Part shown: positions 1 through 8,330 of the stretch, piece by piece
How the letters are laid out: every line of letters begins with the position of its first letter
Numbering within the stretch: position 1 is the first letter of the stretch
Origin: Bradyrhizobium manausense
GTDB lineage: Bacteria > Pseudomonadota > Alphaproteobacteria > Rhizobiales > Xanthobacteraceae
Direction: 5' to 3'
Assembly: GCF_018130615.1 (NCBI RefSeq)
Contig: NZ_JAFCKB010000026.1
Span: forward strand, 1-64,000
Length of the DNA stretch: 64,000 bases
Program-made: the position numbers and the translations under genes
Notes under the pieces: generated by a model
What the model was told of the DNA's origin: nothing
The model's input: only the letters and a program-made list of their open reading frames with translations
Databases searched by the model: none

Positions 1-221
1 CGCTTGCAGACGTCCAGGATCGAGTAGAATCAACGCCATGCGCTTCGTCCAATAAATTTAAACCGGACAGCCGTGGGACAAGCCCGGCCATGACAGCGAG
101 TGTGTAGACGCAGGGCGCGCCCCTTGGCACAAGCCCGGAATCCATTTCCCGGCGTGAGCTGCGGCGCGATGGATTTCGGGCTCGACGCTGTGCATCGCGC
201 CGGAATGACGTTGGAGAGCGA
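1..221. other. Gene-free left edge with decayed repeat sequence
   Basis: I see no convincing gene here. The stretch carries worn copies of the intergenic repeats found elsewhere in the window: 'acaagcccggccatgac' near 77-93 resembles the repeat at 41071-41155, and a 'ggaatccat...gatggattt...ggaatgacg' pair at about 138-211 resembles the repeat at 16115-16217. A short open frame at 100-294 lies entirely within this repeat and the hydrolase 3' end and has no recognisable protein features. Confidence 0.6.
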
Positions 222-1181
222 TCAGCCCCTTGGCTGCACCGGCGTGCCGTCGGCCATGATGGCCACGCCCCTCCGCTCGACGATCATCCCATAGGCCTGC
301 GGCTGGCGGTGGAGGTCGAAATTGAACGTCGTGCGCTTGTAGGAATTGCAGAGATCGAGATCACAGCGAGCGAACGCGAGTTCGTCGCCCTTGGTCGTGC
401 ATCGCGCGATGATCTCGCCGGAGGGGGCGATGATGCAGCTGCCGCCGATATGGTCGACGCCCTCTTCGACGCCGGCCTTGGCGACGCCGACCACGAAGGT
501 GCCGTTCTGGTAGGCGCCGGACTGCATCACCAGATGATTGTGGAACAGCGAGAGATCGTCATGCTCGGGCGCCGGCGGATTGTGCACCGGGGTATTGTAG
601 CCGATCATGACCATCTCGACGCCCTGCAGCCCCATCACCCGATAGGTCTCGCTCCAGCGGCGGTCGTTGCAGATCGCCATCCCCATCACACCGCCGAACG
701 CATCCACCACACCGAAGCCGGAGCCCGGCTCGAAATAGCGCTTTTCCAGATGCTGAAACCTGCGCGATGGCTCGTGCTCGGCGTGACCAGGCAGATGGAC
801 CTTGCGGTACTTCGCAACGATTGCGCCGCTTTTGTCGACGAGAATCGACGTGTTGTAGCGATGGACGATTCCGGCCTCGATCGTCAGCTCGGCGTAGCCG
901 AGGCAAAATCCCATTCCGCTCTCGCGGGCGAGATCAAACAGCGCTTGCGTCTCCGCGCCCGGCATCTCGCGTTCGAAAAAGCCGTCGATCTCGGCCTGGC
1001 CCTCGAAGTACCAGCGCGGAAAGAAGGTGGTCAGCGCGAGCTCGGGATAGACGATCAGATCGCAGCCGTTGGTCCTGGCCTGGCGCATCAGCGCCATCAG
1101 CCGCGCCACGACGTCCGTCCTCGTCTCGGTCTTCGCGATCGGACCCAATTGGCCGGCCGCGACAGTCACAAATCTCGCCAT
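222..1181 (-). CDS. N-carbamoyl-D-amino acid hydrolase-like carbon-nitrogen hydrolase
   Basis: Predicted cytoplasmic nitrilase-superfamily amidase of 319 residues that would hydrolyse an N-carbamoyl amino acid to the amino acid, CO2 and ammonia. The Glu-Lys-Cys triad is visible: E47 in VYPELALTTFF, K127 in KYRKVHLPG and C171 in AICNDRRW. Sequence around each residue (FPRWYFE, HLPGH, NTPVHNPP) matches the known Agrobacterium D-carbamoylase family, whose members are about 304 residues. The start at 1181 (MARF) is chosen because an AGAGGGG ribosome site lies just upstream; the frame stays open to 1307 but that would add 42 residues without homology. It has no co-directional neighbour close by, so the physiological substrate (hydantoin-derived or pyrimidine catabolic) is not settled. 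Family assignment is strong; D-specificity is inferred. Confidence 0.85.
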   Translation of the reverse strand: MARFVTVAAGQLGPIAKTETRTDVVARLMALMRQARTNGCDLIVYPELALTTFFPRWYFEGQAEIDGFFEREMPGAETQALFDLARESGMGFCLGYAELTIEAGIVHRYNTSILVDKSGAIVAKYRKVHLPGHAEHEPSRRFQHLEKRYFEPGSGFGVVDAFGGVMGMAICNDRRWSETYRVMGLQGVEMVMIGYNTPVHNPPAPEHDDLSLFHNHLVMQSGAYQNGTFVVGVAKAGVEEGVDHIGGSCIIAPSGEIIARCTTKGDELAFARCDLDLCNSYKRTTFNFDLHRQPQAYGMIVERRGVAIMADGTPVQPRG

Positions 1182-1407
1182 CAATTGCCCCTCTTTCATT
1201 TCCCGGATTGATCGGGCCTGTCGCGCATATGCAGATTTTGCGCCTGATGGCGCCGGCGTCAAAGGATGAGCCAGCACGCGCAGGTATTCAGGAACTTCCG
1301 TGGCCAATCTGCAACGGTTCCCGACGATCTAAGACCGGCCAAAAGAAACGCCCATTGCGGCCACGAACCCTGCTCACAACGCCGTGAGACAAGTCAGGGG
1401 AACGACG

Positions 1408-1632
1408 ATGCGTGCACAACGCGTTTGGAACGTGACGGGAGCCGCCAGCATCGGGCAGCTTCAGTCCAGATTGGACGATTTGAACAAGCGACTGAACCAG
1501 CTCGAGAGCCAGCATCCCGAGAGCGGGAAGGTCGACGAGCTGAAATCGAGCGCACTCAGCCTGTCGCGGGAGATCGACGACATCCGCTGCGCCGAGGCGA
1601 CCGCCGCTTTACGGGACTTGCTGCGGAAATAG
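1408..1632 (+). CDS. Small predicted coiled-coil protein, unknown function
   Basis: 74-residue protein with no family I recognise. Residues about 15-60 are heptad-like (LQSRLDDLNKRLNQLES...) with regularly spaced leucines, so a coiled coil is likely. It has no signal peptide or membrane segment. The ATG at 1408 follows an AGGGGA ribosome site; an upstream in-frame GTG at 1384 is less well placed. It lies between the amidase (opposite strand) and a tiny membrane-protein gene on the same strand. Confidence 0.55.
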   Translation: MRAQRVWNVTGAASIGQLQSRLDDLNKRLNQLESQHPESGKVDELKSSALSLSREIDDIRCAEATAALRDLLRK

Positions 1633-1714
1633 TCGCACCTCGACGATTCGGCGCTTGCGCTGCGGAACCAACGCTCCGCCCCGCCATTTCCCATGGAGAG
1701 CATGGAGTAAAATC

Positions 1715-1828
1715 ATGACCAGGCACCTGACGCGAGCCCATCTCGCGCGCGGTGTGGCCGGCGCGGTTTCCACGCTGGTCCTGTGCGCGACGGCGGCGTT
1801 CACCATCGCGTACCACTTCGCGCTGTGA
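1715..1828 (+). CDS. 37-residue single-span membrane microprotein
   Basis: Short open frame encoding about 37 residues. A basic N terminus (MTRHLTRAHLARG) is followed by one hydrophobic stretch (AVSTLVLCATAAFTIAYHFAL) that runs almost to the C terminus, typical of a small inner-membrane protein. A GGAG ribosome site lies nine bases before the ATG at 1715. The stop is only 12 bases before the next gene start, suggesting co-transcription. No homologue is recognised; it could be a chance frame, but the ribosome site, membrane segment and spacing argue for a real gene. Confidence 0.45.
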   Translation: MTRHLTRAHLARGVAGAVSTLVLCATAAFTIAYHFAL

Positions 1829-1840
1829 GGAAACATTCGC

Positions 1841-2167
1841 ATGATGTCCGACCCCGAGGAGTCGGTGAGGCTGCAAGGCTTTGGCGAGATGACGTTGCGC
1901 ACGGCGATCGCGACGGTGATGTTGCTTGCGCCGCGCGAGCGCGCAGACGCTGCGATCTTCCGTGTCCGTGACGGGGTCCGTCTGGCCGCAAGCGAGATCG
2001 CCGAGCTCGCGTCGGAATGGGGCATCGCGCCCGCAGCCGAGATCAGGTCGCCAAGACTCGTTCCCGATCCGCACTGGTCCGACGTTGTCCGCGGCATGGT
2101 GCGCGAAGCGCCGCTGCCGTCGCTGATGGTGGCGTTTTTGATCGGCGTCATGGTGACGCGGCGGTGA
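1841..2167 (+). CDS. Hypothetical protein with C-terminal membrane anchor
   Basis: 108-residue protein of unknown function preceded by a clear GAGGAA ribosome site. The first 85 residues are soluble and mixed in character; the last 20 (LPSLMVAFLIGVMVTRR) form a hydrophobic segment closed by two arginines, i.e. a likely tail anchor. It starts 12 bases after the 37-residue membrane gene, so the two probably form a small operon. It converges with the permease gene on the other strand, ending 32 bases from it. Confidence 0.55.
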   Translation: MMSDPEESVRLQGFGEMTLRTAIATVMLLAPRERADAAIFRVRDGVRLAASEIAELASEWGIAPAAEIRSPRLVPDPHWSDVVRGMVREAPLPSLMVAFLIGVMVTRR

Positions 2168-2199
2168 GGCTGCCCTCACCGCCGACGCAACGCCCCAAC

Positions 2200-3543
2200 C
2201 TATTCGTGGCGGTCCATCGCGGACATCGTCTTGGTGTCGCGCATCGTCAGGTAGACCAGCAGCGACACCGCGATGCAGCCGGTCAGGTACCAGTAGAACC
2301 AGCTTTCGTGGCCAATGGACTTGAACCACAAGGCAATCGATTCGGCAGTGCCGCCGAAGATCGAGACGGTCAGCGCATAGGGCACCCCGACCCCGGTCGC
2401 GCGCACGCTGGTCGGAAACAGCTCCGTCTTCACCACCGCATTGATCGCTGTATAGCCTGATACGATCATCCAGGCGGCGGCAATCAGCAGAAAGGCCGAG
2501 AATGCATCGTGAGTGGCCTGCAGCGTGGTCAACAGCGGGATGGTGAACAGAGTGCCTGATACACCGAAGCCGATCAGAAGCCATTTGCGCCCGATGCGGT
2601 CGGAGATCGCGCCGTAGACCGGCTGCAGCAGCATCGCGAAGACGAGGCTGCCCGCCGTCACCATCGTGGTCTGGTCGTCGGTCAGCTTCACCGAGAGACG
2701 AAGGAATTTCTGCATATAAGTGGTGTAGGTGTAGAACGCCGCCGTGCCGCCCATGGTCAGTCCCACCACCAGCATCAGTTCGCGCGGATAGTTGAGCAAC
2801 GCGCGAATTGAGCTGGATTTCTTCACCGCGGCCTGACTGTTCTTGAAGGCGTCGGTCTCGTGAAGGTTGCTGCGCATCAGCGCGGCGACGACCGCGAGCA
2901 CGGCACCGAACGCAAAAGGCACGCGCCAGCCCCAGGCGCGGATCTCGTCCGTCGAAAGAAACACCTTCTGCAGGAGAAGCAGCACGAGGATCGCGCAGAG
3001 CTGTCCGCCGATCAGGGTCACGTACTGGAAGCTGGAGTAGAAGCCGCGATTCTTCTCGTCGGCGACCTCGCTGAGATAGGTGGCGCTGGTGCCGTATTCG
3101 CCGCCGAGGCTCAACCCTTGCAGGATTCGCGCAAGGCCGAGCACGACGGGAGCGGCAAGGCCAATCGACGCGTAGGTCGGTGTCAACGCGATGATCAGCG
3201 AGCCGAAGCACATCATCACGACGGACAATGTCAGCGCATTGCGTCGGCCATAGCGGTCGGCGAGATGGCCGAACAGCCAGCCGCCGAGCGGACGCACCAG
3301 AAAGCCGGCGGCGAACAGCAGCGCCGCGTTGAGTTGCTGCACCACCTCGTCGCCTTCAGGAAAAAACGCCTTGGCGAAATAGAGCGAGAACGCCGCATAG
3401 GCGTAGAAATCGTACCACTCGACGAGATTGCCGACCGAGCCGACGAAGATCGCACGCAGCCGGCGCTTCATGTCGGCAGCATTGGCGCGCGCCGCCGTGA
3501 CGGGCTCGCCCATCGTCTGAATTGAGGCTTCCTGTGAACTCAC
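2200..3543 (-). CDS. kgtP: MFS metabolite:H+ symporter, alpha-ketoglutarate permease type
   Basis: 447-residue, roughly 12-span inner-membrane carrier of the metabolite:H+ symporter branch of the major facilitator superfamily, which imports 2-oxoglutarate and related organic acids with protons. Typical features are NLVEWYDFYAYAAFSLYFAKAFFP near the N terminus, the loop 2-3 motif GHLADRYGRR, and RILQGLSLGGEYGTSATYLSE. Length fits KgtP (about 430). The start is a GTG at 3543 behind GGAGGA six bases away. A sigma-54 promoter (3596-3610) and two dyads (3694-3748) sit in the 213-bp gap between it and the dctD-like gene upstream, so expression is probably controlled by that two-component system. 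Substrate is inferred from family and regulator; other di- or tricarboxylates are possible. Confidence 0.85.
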   Translation of the reverse strand: MSSQEASIQTMGEPVTAARANAADMKRRLRAIFVGSVGNLVEWYDFYAYAAFSLYFAKAFFPEGDEVVQQLNAALLFAAGFLVRPLGGWLFGHLADRYGRRNALTLSVVMMCFGSLIIALTPTYASIGLAAPVVLGLARILQGLSLGGEYGTSATYLSEVADEKNRGFYSSFQYVTLIGGQLCAILVLLLLQKVFLSTDEIRAWGWRVPFAFGAVLAVVAALMRSNLHETDAFKNSQAAVKKSSSIRALLNYPRELMLVVGLTMGGTAAFYTYTTYMQKFLRLSVKLTDDQTTMVTAGSLVFAMLLQPVYGAISDRIGRKWLLIGFGVSGTLFTIPLLTTLQATHDAFSAFLLIAAAWMIVSGYTAINAVVKTELFPTSVRATGVGVPYALTVSIFGGTAESIALWFKSIGHESWFYWYLTGCIAVSLLVYLTMRDTKTMSAMDRHE

Positions 3544-3595
3544 GACATTCCTCCGCAGATTTATTGGAAAACCGGATGGTTTCGTCGCGGCTTCA

Positions 3596-3610
3596 GCAAC
3601 GACTGTGCCA
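3596..3610 (-). promoter_or_regulatory. Sigma-54 (RpoN) promoter of the kgtP-type permease
   Basis: Read on the minus strand this is TGGCACAGTCGTTGC, a complete match to the core TGGCAC-N5-TTGC consensus with GG and GC exactly 10 bases apart. The expected transcript start is about 12 bases downstream, near 3584, leaving a leader of about 40 bases to the GTG start at 3543. Upstream lies the gene for a sigma-54 activator with an intact GAFTGA loop. Sequence match and position are direct; activity is inferred. Confidence 0.88.
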
Positions 3611-3693
3611 AGCGGGAGCGACGTGCGGAAATGCGGGGAATTGCAAGAAGTGGCGCGGATTCTTGCGAAGGACGCCCCGACGTGGGCCAGGCT

Positions 3694-3748
3694 ATCGGCG
3701 AGAATCCGCCGATGCGAGGGCCGCCATCGGCGGATTTCCGCCGATGGC
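3694..3748 (-). promoter_or_regulatory. Two tandem dyads, probable enhancer sites of the DctD-like activator
   Basis: Two related palindromes lie side by side. At 3723-3748 a perfect repeat has 12-bp arms (GCCATCGGCGGA and its complement) around TT. At 3694-3713 a weaker copy has ATCGGCG and CGCCGAT around six bases. Both share the frame ATCGGCG-N6-CGCCGAT, and their centres are 32 bp apart (about three helical turns). They lie about 120 and 150 bp upstream of the expected transcript start, normal for NtrC-family enhancer binding. The perfect copy begins nine bases after the dctD-like stop, but no T-run follows on the minus strand, so a terminator role is less likely. Confidence 0.7.
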
Positions 3749-3756
3749 TTGCCGGC

Positions 3757-5115
3757 TCAGGGATCCTTGCGGCCGGGTCGCGCCAGCGCGTATTTCGCCA
3801 TCTTCTCGTTCAGCGTCCGGCGCGGGACGCCGAGCTCCTCGGTGACGGCAGCAATCGACCAGTCGTGCTCGCGCAAGGCGGCCTCGATCAGGGCACGTTC
3901 ATAGGCCGCGACGCGATCGGCGAGCGTCCGCTGCGGCGCTCCCGGCTCGCCGCGCCGAAGGATCTCGGCAACGCTGCGGCCGGTCGCCGCGAGCCCCAGC
4001 GCATAGCGTTCCGCGACGTTCTTCAGCTCGCGCACATTGCCGGGCCAGTCATGGGCGAGCAGCGCATCGAGATCATCCGCCCGCAGCGGCGACATCGTGC
4101 GGCCCGCGCCCTTTGCGGCGGCAGCGGCAAAATGCTCGAACAGCAGCAGGACGTCGTTGCCGCGCGCGCGCAGCGCCGGCAGGTGGATCTCCGCCGCGGC
4201 AAGGCGGAAGTAGAGATCGGAGCGGAAGCGTCCCTGGCGGCTCTCCGCAGCGAGGTCCCCCTTGGCAGCCGCGACGACGCGAACATCGACGGGCAGGAGC
4301 TTGTTGGAGCCGATCCGCTCGATCGTGCGCTCCTGGAGAGCGCGCAGGATCTTGGCCTGGAACGGCAGCGGCATGCTCTCGATCTCGTCGAGCAACAGGG
4401 TGCCGCCGTTGGCGTGCTCGAATTTCCCGATGCGGGCGCCACGTGCGCCGGTGAAGGCTCCGGCTTCGTGGCCGAACAATTCGCTTTCGAACAGCTCGGC
4501 CGGAATCGCCGCGCAGTTCACGGCGACGAACGGCGCCTTCGCACGCGGTCCGAAATCGTGCAGGGCCCGCGCCACCACCTCCTTGCCGGTTCCGGTCTCG
4601 CCGGTGACGATTACGTCGCGATCGTGGCCGGCGAGCTCGAGCACGCTGGCGCGCACCGCGTTCATCGGCCTCGACAGGCCGATCAGGCGTGCGTCGATCT
4701 CACCAGGCGCGGCGAGACGATCCGAGAGCTGGCGCAGTTGCAATTTCAGCCGCCGTCGCTCGACCGCGCGCATCATGACCGCCGAAAGCAGTTCGGGATC
4801 GTGAGGTTTTTGCAGCAGATCGTAGGCGCCCTCGCGCATCGCGGCCACCGCCAGCGGCACGTCGCCATGCGCGGTCAGGAGCACCACGGGGATGTCTGGA
4901 TCGACCCGGTGAATATCACGCATCAGTTCGAGTCCGGACCGGTGCGGCATGCGAAAATCGGTCAATACGGCGTCAGGCAGGATTTCCTGTACCAGGCGCA
5001 AGGCTTCGTCGGCACCGGCGGCGGCGCGAACCGTGAAGCCGCCAAGCTCCAGCCATTGCCGCACCGAGTTGCGGACGATCTCCTCGTCGTCGACGACGAG
5101 CACGGACCCGGTCAT
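3757..5115 (-). CDS. dctD: Sigma-54-dependent response regulator, DctD family
   Basis: 452-residue NtrC-type transcription activator. A receiver domain (1-120) has phospho-acceptor D53 in LTDFRMP. The AAA+ domain (about 145-370) has Walker A GETGTGKE at 172-179, the sigma-54 contact loop GAFTGA at 219-224 and Walker B LLLDEI near 240. A Fis-type helix-turn-helix lies near the C terminus (DWSIAAVTEELGVPRRTLNEKM). It is translated from an ATG overlapping the kinase stop by four bases (ATGA), indicating coupling. Known relatives switch on C4-dicarboxylate or 2-oxoglutarate carriers; here the carrier gene directly downstream has a sigma-54 promoter. All motifs needed for activity are intact. Confidence 0.92.
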   Translation of the reverse strand: MTGSVLVVDDEEIVRNSVRQWLELGGFTVRAAAGADEALRLVQEILPDAVLTDFRMPHRSGLELMRDIHRVDPDIPVVLLTAHGDVPLAVAAMREGAYDLLQKPHDPELLSAVMMRAVERRRLKLQLRQLSDRLAAPGEIDARLIGLSRPMNAVRASVLELAGHDRDVIVTGETGTGKEVVARALHDFGPRAKAPFVAVNCAAIPAELFESELFGHEAGAFTGARGARIGKFEHANGGTLLLDEIESMPLPFQAKILRALQERTIERIGSNKLLPVDVRVVAAAKGDLAAESRQGRFRSDLYFRLAAAEIHLPALRARGNDVLLLFEHFAAAAAKGAGRTMSPLRADDLDALLAHDWPGNVRELKNVAERYALGLAATGRSVAEILRRGEPGAPQRTLADRVAAYERALIEAALREHDWSIAAVTEELGVPRRTLNEKMAKYALARPGRKDP

Positions 5116-6899
5116 GCCTGCAATTCCTGATATTGCGAGGCCGGCGCGACATCCATGAGCGGAATGACGACCTTGAAAGTCGAGCCCCTGCCCGGCGCGC
5201 TATCCACCAAGATATCTCCTCCGAACTCCCTGACGATTCCGTACGAGATCGAGAGCCCAAGGCCAAGCCCCTCGCCGGTCTCCTTGGTGGTGAAGAACGG
5301 ATCGAACAGCACCTTGACGTGCTCGGCTGCAATGCCGGCGCCGGTGTCACTGACCTCGATCACTGCGCTGGCGCCTTCCCTGCCGAGCGCGACGGTGAGC
5401 AGGCGCCGCTCGGAGTCGCGCATCGCATCGATCGCATTCGACACAAGGTTGACCACGACCTGCTCGAGCCGGATCGGATTGGCGAGACTATGGAGCGGCT
5501 CGGCGGGCGCCGCGCGCACCACCTCGATATGCTCGTTGTCGATCCGGTATTGCAGCAGGCGGACCGCATTGTCGACCACCGGGGCGAGCGCGACGGCGCT
5601 ACGCGTGCCGGTCTCCTTGCGCGCGAACATTCGCAAATGATCGATCAGTGCCTTCATGCGCTCGGCAATCGAAGACATCAGCTCGAGGTTGGCGGCAGCA
5701 CGATCGACCTCGTTGCGGCGGAGCAGGACACGGCTGCTCGCGACATAGGTGATCAGCGCCGCCAGCGGCTGGTTGATCTCGTGCGCGACACCGGCGAGCG
5801 CCTGACCGAGGCTCGCGAGCTTGGCGCTCTGCACAAGGCTCTCCAGGGTGCGGCGCAGCTCTTCCGTGCGCTCGGCTACGCGCCGCTCCAGAACATCATG
5901 CGCCTCGAGCTTGGCCCTGACGACCTGGCGCCGCTGATAGGCAACCAGCACCACCAGCAGCGACGCGATCAGCGCAAACATTCCGGCGATCGCGACGGTC
6001 GCCGCATTGCGCCGTGCATCCACGACATCCGAGAACAGCAGCAGCTTCCAGCCCTGATCGTGCGGACGGATCTGAAGGGCATACTCCCCGAGTTCGATAT
6101 TGCCGCGGCCGCGCGCGCGACCGATCTGGATGCGTTGACGGTCGCCCTTGGGCACGAAGACGGGCGCGGCGTCGATGGCTTGACCGAATTGCTGCACGGC
6201 ATTCAGTTCAGCGAGACGCTCGGCGGGGACCGGCACCAGCGGACGATATTTCCAGTCCGCGCGGCTGGCGAGAAAGATCACACCGTTCTCATCCTCCATC
6301 GCCACGAGGTCGCCGGCACGCGCCCAGTCGGCCTCGAGCGCGGAGAGATCGATCTTGACCACGGCGACGCCGAGGGTCTTGCCGCCTTCCGTGATCCGAT
6401 GCGACAGGAAATAGCCGGGCTGCCCCGTCGTGGCACCGACGGCGTAATAGTGACCTTCGCCGGCGCGCATGGCGTCGACGAAGTAGGCGCGGAATGCGTA
6501 ATTGTGTCCGACGAAACTCGACTCCTGATCGAAATTGCTCGCCGCCAGAGCAAGGCCGGTGCTGTCGAGCACATACAGCTCCGCGGATCGCGCGCCCTGA
6601 TTGAGGGATTTGAGGTAGCGATTGGCGGCGGCGATCGCCGCTGTGTCCCGCGGATCGCGGTAGAGATCGCGGATGGGATCGGCGAGCGATAGCACCGCCG
6701 GCAGATAGCGATAGCGCGCAACCGTCGCATCGAAGGTGCTGGCGATCAGCGCAAGCCGGTCATTGGCCTCCCGCTGCATGCGCGCAAAGCCGGCATCGAG
6801 CGCCAGGACGTAAGCCAGCCAACCCGCCGCCGCGATCGCCGCGAGCGCAAACGCACCAATCAGCGCGTATCGCAGCTGGGCTGGACGAGGAAGTTGCAT
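5112..6899 (-). CDS. dctB: Sensor histidine kinase, DctB family
   Basis: 595-residue membrane sensor kinase. One membrane span near the N terminus (about 8-30), a large periplasmic double-Cache-like ligand domain (to about 290; YRDPRDTAAIAAANRYL, GHNYAFRAYF), and a second span (GMFALIASLLVVLVAY) precede a coiled linker. The H-box is GVAHEINQPLAALITYV, and the ATPase domain has NAIDAM, DTGAGI and GEGLGLGLS. The start at 6899 (MQLPRP) has a GGAG site; the frame is open to 7166 but the extra residues run into the tRNA-proximal region and have no homology. DctB proteins sense dicarboxylates in the periplasm and control the cognate DctD; the coupled neighbour and permease fit that role. Exact ligand unknown. 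Confidence 0.9.
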   Translation of the reverse strand: MQLPRPAQLRYALIGAFALAAIAAAGWLAYVLALDAGFARMQREANDRLALIASTFDATVARYRYLPAVLSLADPIRDLYRDPRDTAAIAAANRYLKSLNQGARSAELYVLDSTGLALAASNFDQESSFVGHNYAFRAYFVDAMRAGEGHYYAVGATTGQPGYFLSHRITEGGKTLGVAVVKIDLSALEADWARAGDLVAMEDENGVIFLASRADWKYRPLVPVPAERLAELNAVQQFGQAIDAAPVFVPKGDRQRIQIGRARGRGNIELGEYALQIRPHDQGWKLLLFSDVVDARRNAATVAIAGMFALIASLLVVLVAYQRRQVVRAKLEAHDVLERRVAERTEELRRTLESLVQSAKLASLGQALAGVAHEINQPLAALITYVASSRVLLRRNEVDRAAANLELMSSIAERMKALIDHLRMFARKETGTRSAVALAPVVDNAVRLLQYRIDNEHIEVVRAAPAEPLHSLANPIRLEQVVVNLVSNAIDAMRDSERRLLTVALGREGASAVIEVSDTGAGIAAEHVKVLFDPFFTTKETGEGLGLGLSISYGIVREFGGDILVDSAPGRGSTFKVVIPLMDVAPASQYQELQA

Positions 6900-7178
6900 C
6901 GAGGCTCCGGATCGAGGCGATATCGCTAGGTACCACATCGCAAGACGCGCGCCGCTGCGAACACGCCGCTCGCACGGGACTTCTTGGCGGAACGCCCCGG
7001 GCAGGTCGTTCATTGGCCGTGGCGTTGAACCGGCTGTGGAGCCATGCTCGCGGAACATGGTCACCCTGCTCCGGCCAAATCGGCCGTGGACCCGCCCCGA
7101 AAATCGTTGCAAAAAGGGCGCCCAAGGCGCTGGCGGCCGGTCCGCCAAGCCTTTGGAAAAGGTCAACTTTTGGAAGAA

Positions 7179-7255
7179 TGGTCGGAGTGGCAGGATTCGA
7201 ACCTGCGACCCCTGCGTCCCGAACGCAGTGCTCTACCGGGCTGAGCCACACTCCG
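7179..7255 (-). tRNA. tRNA-Pro (anticodon CGG)
   Basis: A full cloverleaf of 77 bases on the minus strand including an encoded CCA end (7179-7181). The acceptor arms CGGAGTG and CACTCCG pair perfectly, the discriminator is A, the T arm is GCAGG-TTCGAAT-CCTGC and the anticodon arm is CTGCG-TTCGGGA-CGCAG. The loop places CGG (7219-7221) at positions 34-36, reading proline codon CCG, which is heavily used in this high-GC sequence. No integrated element flanks it. Confidence 0.97.
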
Positions 7256-7323
7256 ACAAGAGGCCGGCTTATAGCGTCGGGTTTGGCGCACCGCAAGCGG
7301 CCGAGATGAGGAATTTTGCCCCT

Positions 7324-8313
7324 GTGAAAACGGGTCTTGAAACGTCGATTTTACCGGCAGGCCCAGCCGCCGCCGAAGCCGCCGCCCGAACCTTGGCGGC
7401 CGGCGGGCTGGTCGCGTTTCCGACCGAGACCGTCTACGGGCTCGGCGCGGACGCCGCCAACGCCACGGCGGTCGCCCATATCTACAGCGCCAAGGGCCGG
7501 CCGGCCTTCAATCCGCTGATCGCCCACGTCGCCGACCTCGCGGCTGCGCGGCGGATCGGGCGATTCGATGCGCGCGCGTTGAGGCTCGCGGAGGCGTTCT
7601 GGCCAGGACCGCTGACGCTGGTGGTGCCGAAAACGGACGACTGCCCCGTGGCGGATCTTGCCACTGCGGGCCTCGACACGGTTGCGATCCGCATTCCCGC
7701 CCACCCCGTGGCGGAAGCGATCTTGCGGGCCTTTGGCGGGGCGGTGGTGGCGCCCTCGGCAAATATCTCGGGCCACGTCTCGCCGACACTGGCCGCGCAT
7801 GTCGAGAACGATCTTGCGGGACGGATTGACCTGATCGTCGACGGCGGGCCGGTCGCGGTCGGCGTCGAATCGACCATTGTGGGCTGCTTCGAGGCGCCGA
7901 TGCTGCTTCGCCCGGGCGGGCTCTCGCGGGAGCGGATCGAGGCCGTGCTGGGCGCGCCGCTGGCGCGGCCGCCGGTGGAGACTGAGAGCGACGACAGCCA
8001 GCCGCTGGCGCCGGGCATGCTGGCCTCGCATTACGCGCCGCGCGCCCATGTACGGCTTCGCGCGCAGGACGTTGCGCCGGGTGAGGCGCTGCTGGCATTC
8101 GGCCCTGCCCGCTTGCCGGGCCAGAAGGCGGCCGCGGCTGTCATGAATTTGTCGCCCGCGGCTGATCTCGATGAAGCCGCCGCCAATCTGTTCGGCTATC
8201 TTCGCAGCCTCGATGCGAAGGCACCGAAGGCGATTGCCGTGATGGCGATCCCTGAAGAAGGCTTGGGCGAAGCGATCAACGACCGGCTGCGGCGTGCTGC
8301 GGTGGCACGATAA
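7324..8313 (+). CDS. L-threonylcarbamoyladenylate synthase (Sua5/YwlC type)
   Basis: 329-residue enzyme that makes threonylcarbamoyl-AMP from threonine, bicarbonate and ATP for the t6A37 modification of ANN-decoding tRNAs. The YrdC-like catalytic domain (about 15-200) shows FPTETVYGLGADA, KGRPAFNPLI and APSANISGHVSPT; the C-terminal Sua5 domain (from about 220) carries the linker LAPGMLASHYAPR. The long, two-domain form is Sua5 rather than short TsaC. The GTG at 7324 is chosen because GAGGA precedes it by about 11 bases; an in-frame ATG at 7306 lacks a clear ribosome site. It begins 68 bases beyond the tRNA gene on the opposite strand and is followed 17 bases later by the dehydrogenase gene, so the two may share a transcript. 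Confidence 0.9.
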   Translation: MKTGLETSILPAGPAAAEAAARTLAAGGLVAFPTETVYGLGADAANATAVAHIYSAKGRPAFNPLIAHVADLAAARRIGRFDARALRLAEAFWPGPLTLVVPKTDDCPVADLATAGLDTVAIRIPAHPVAEAILRAFGGAVVAPSANISGHVSPTLAAHVENDLAGRIDLIVDGGPVAVGVESTIVGCFEAPMLLRPGGLSRERIEAVLGAPLARPPVETESDDSQPLAPGMLASHYAPRAHVRLRAQDVAPGEALLAFGPARLPGQKAAAAVMNLSPAADLDEAAANLFGYLRSLDAKAPKAIAVMAIPEEGLGEAINDRLRRAAVAR

Positions 8314-8330
8314 GAAGTAGAGACGAGACG

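Noticed and set aside
1556-3211. Open frame of about 550 codons overlapping the permease in another minus-strand frame
   Set aside because: Arg-rich out-of-frame translation of the permease plus neighbouring small genes; no recognisable domain.
3723-3748. Terminator of the dctD-like gene
   Set aside because: The stem is perfect but has no T-run, and a related second dyad stands at three helical turns, which fits activator sites better; a dual role cannot be excluded.
7179-7255. tRNA-Pro as the attachment site of an integrated element
   Set aside because: No integrase, no partial tRNA duplicate and only housekeeping genes on both sides.
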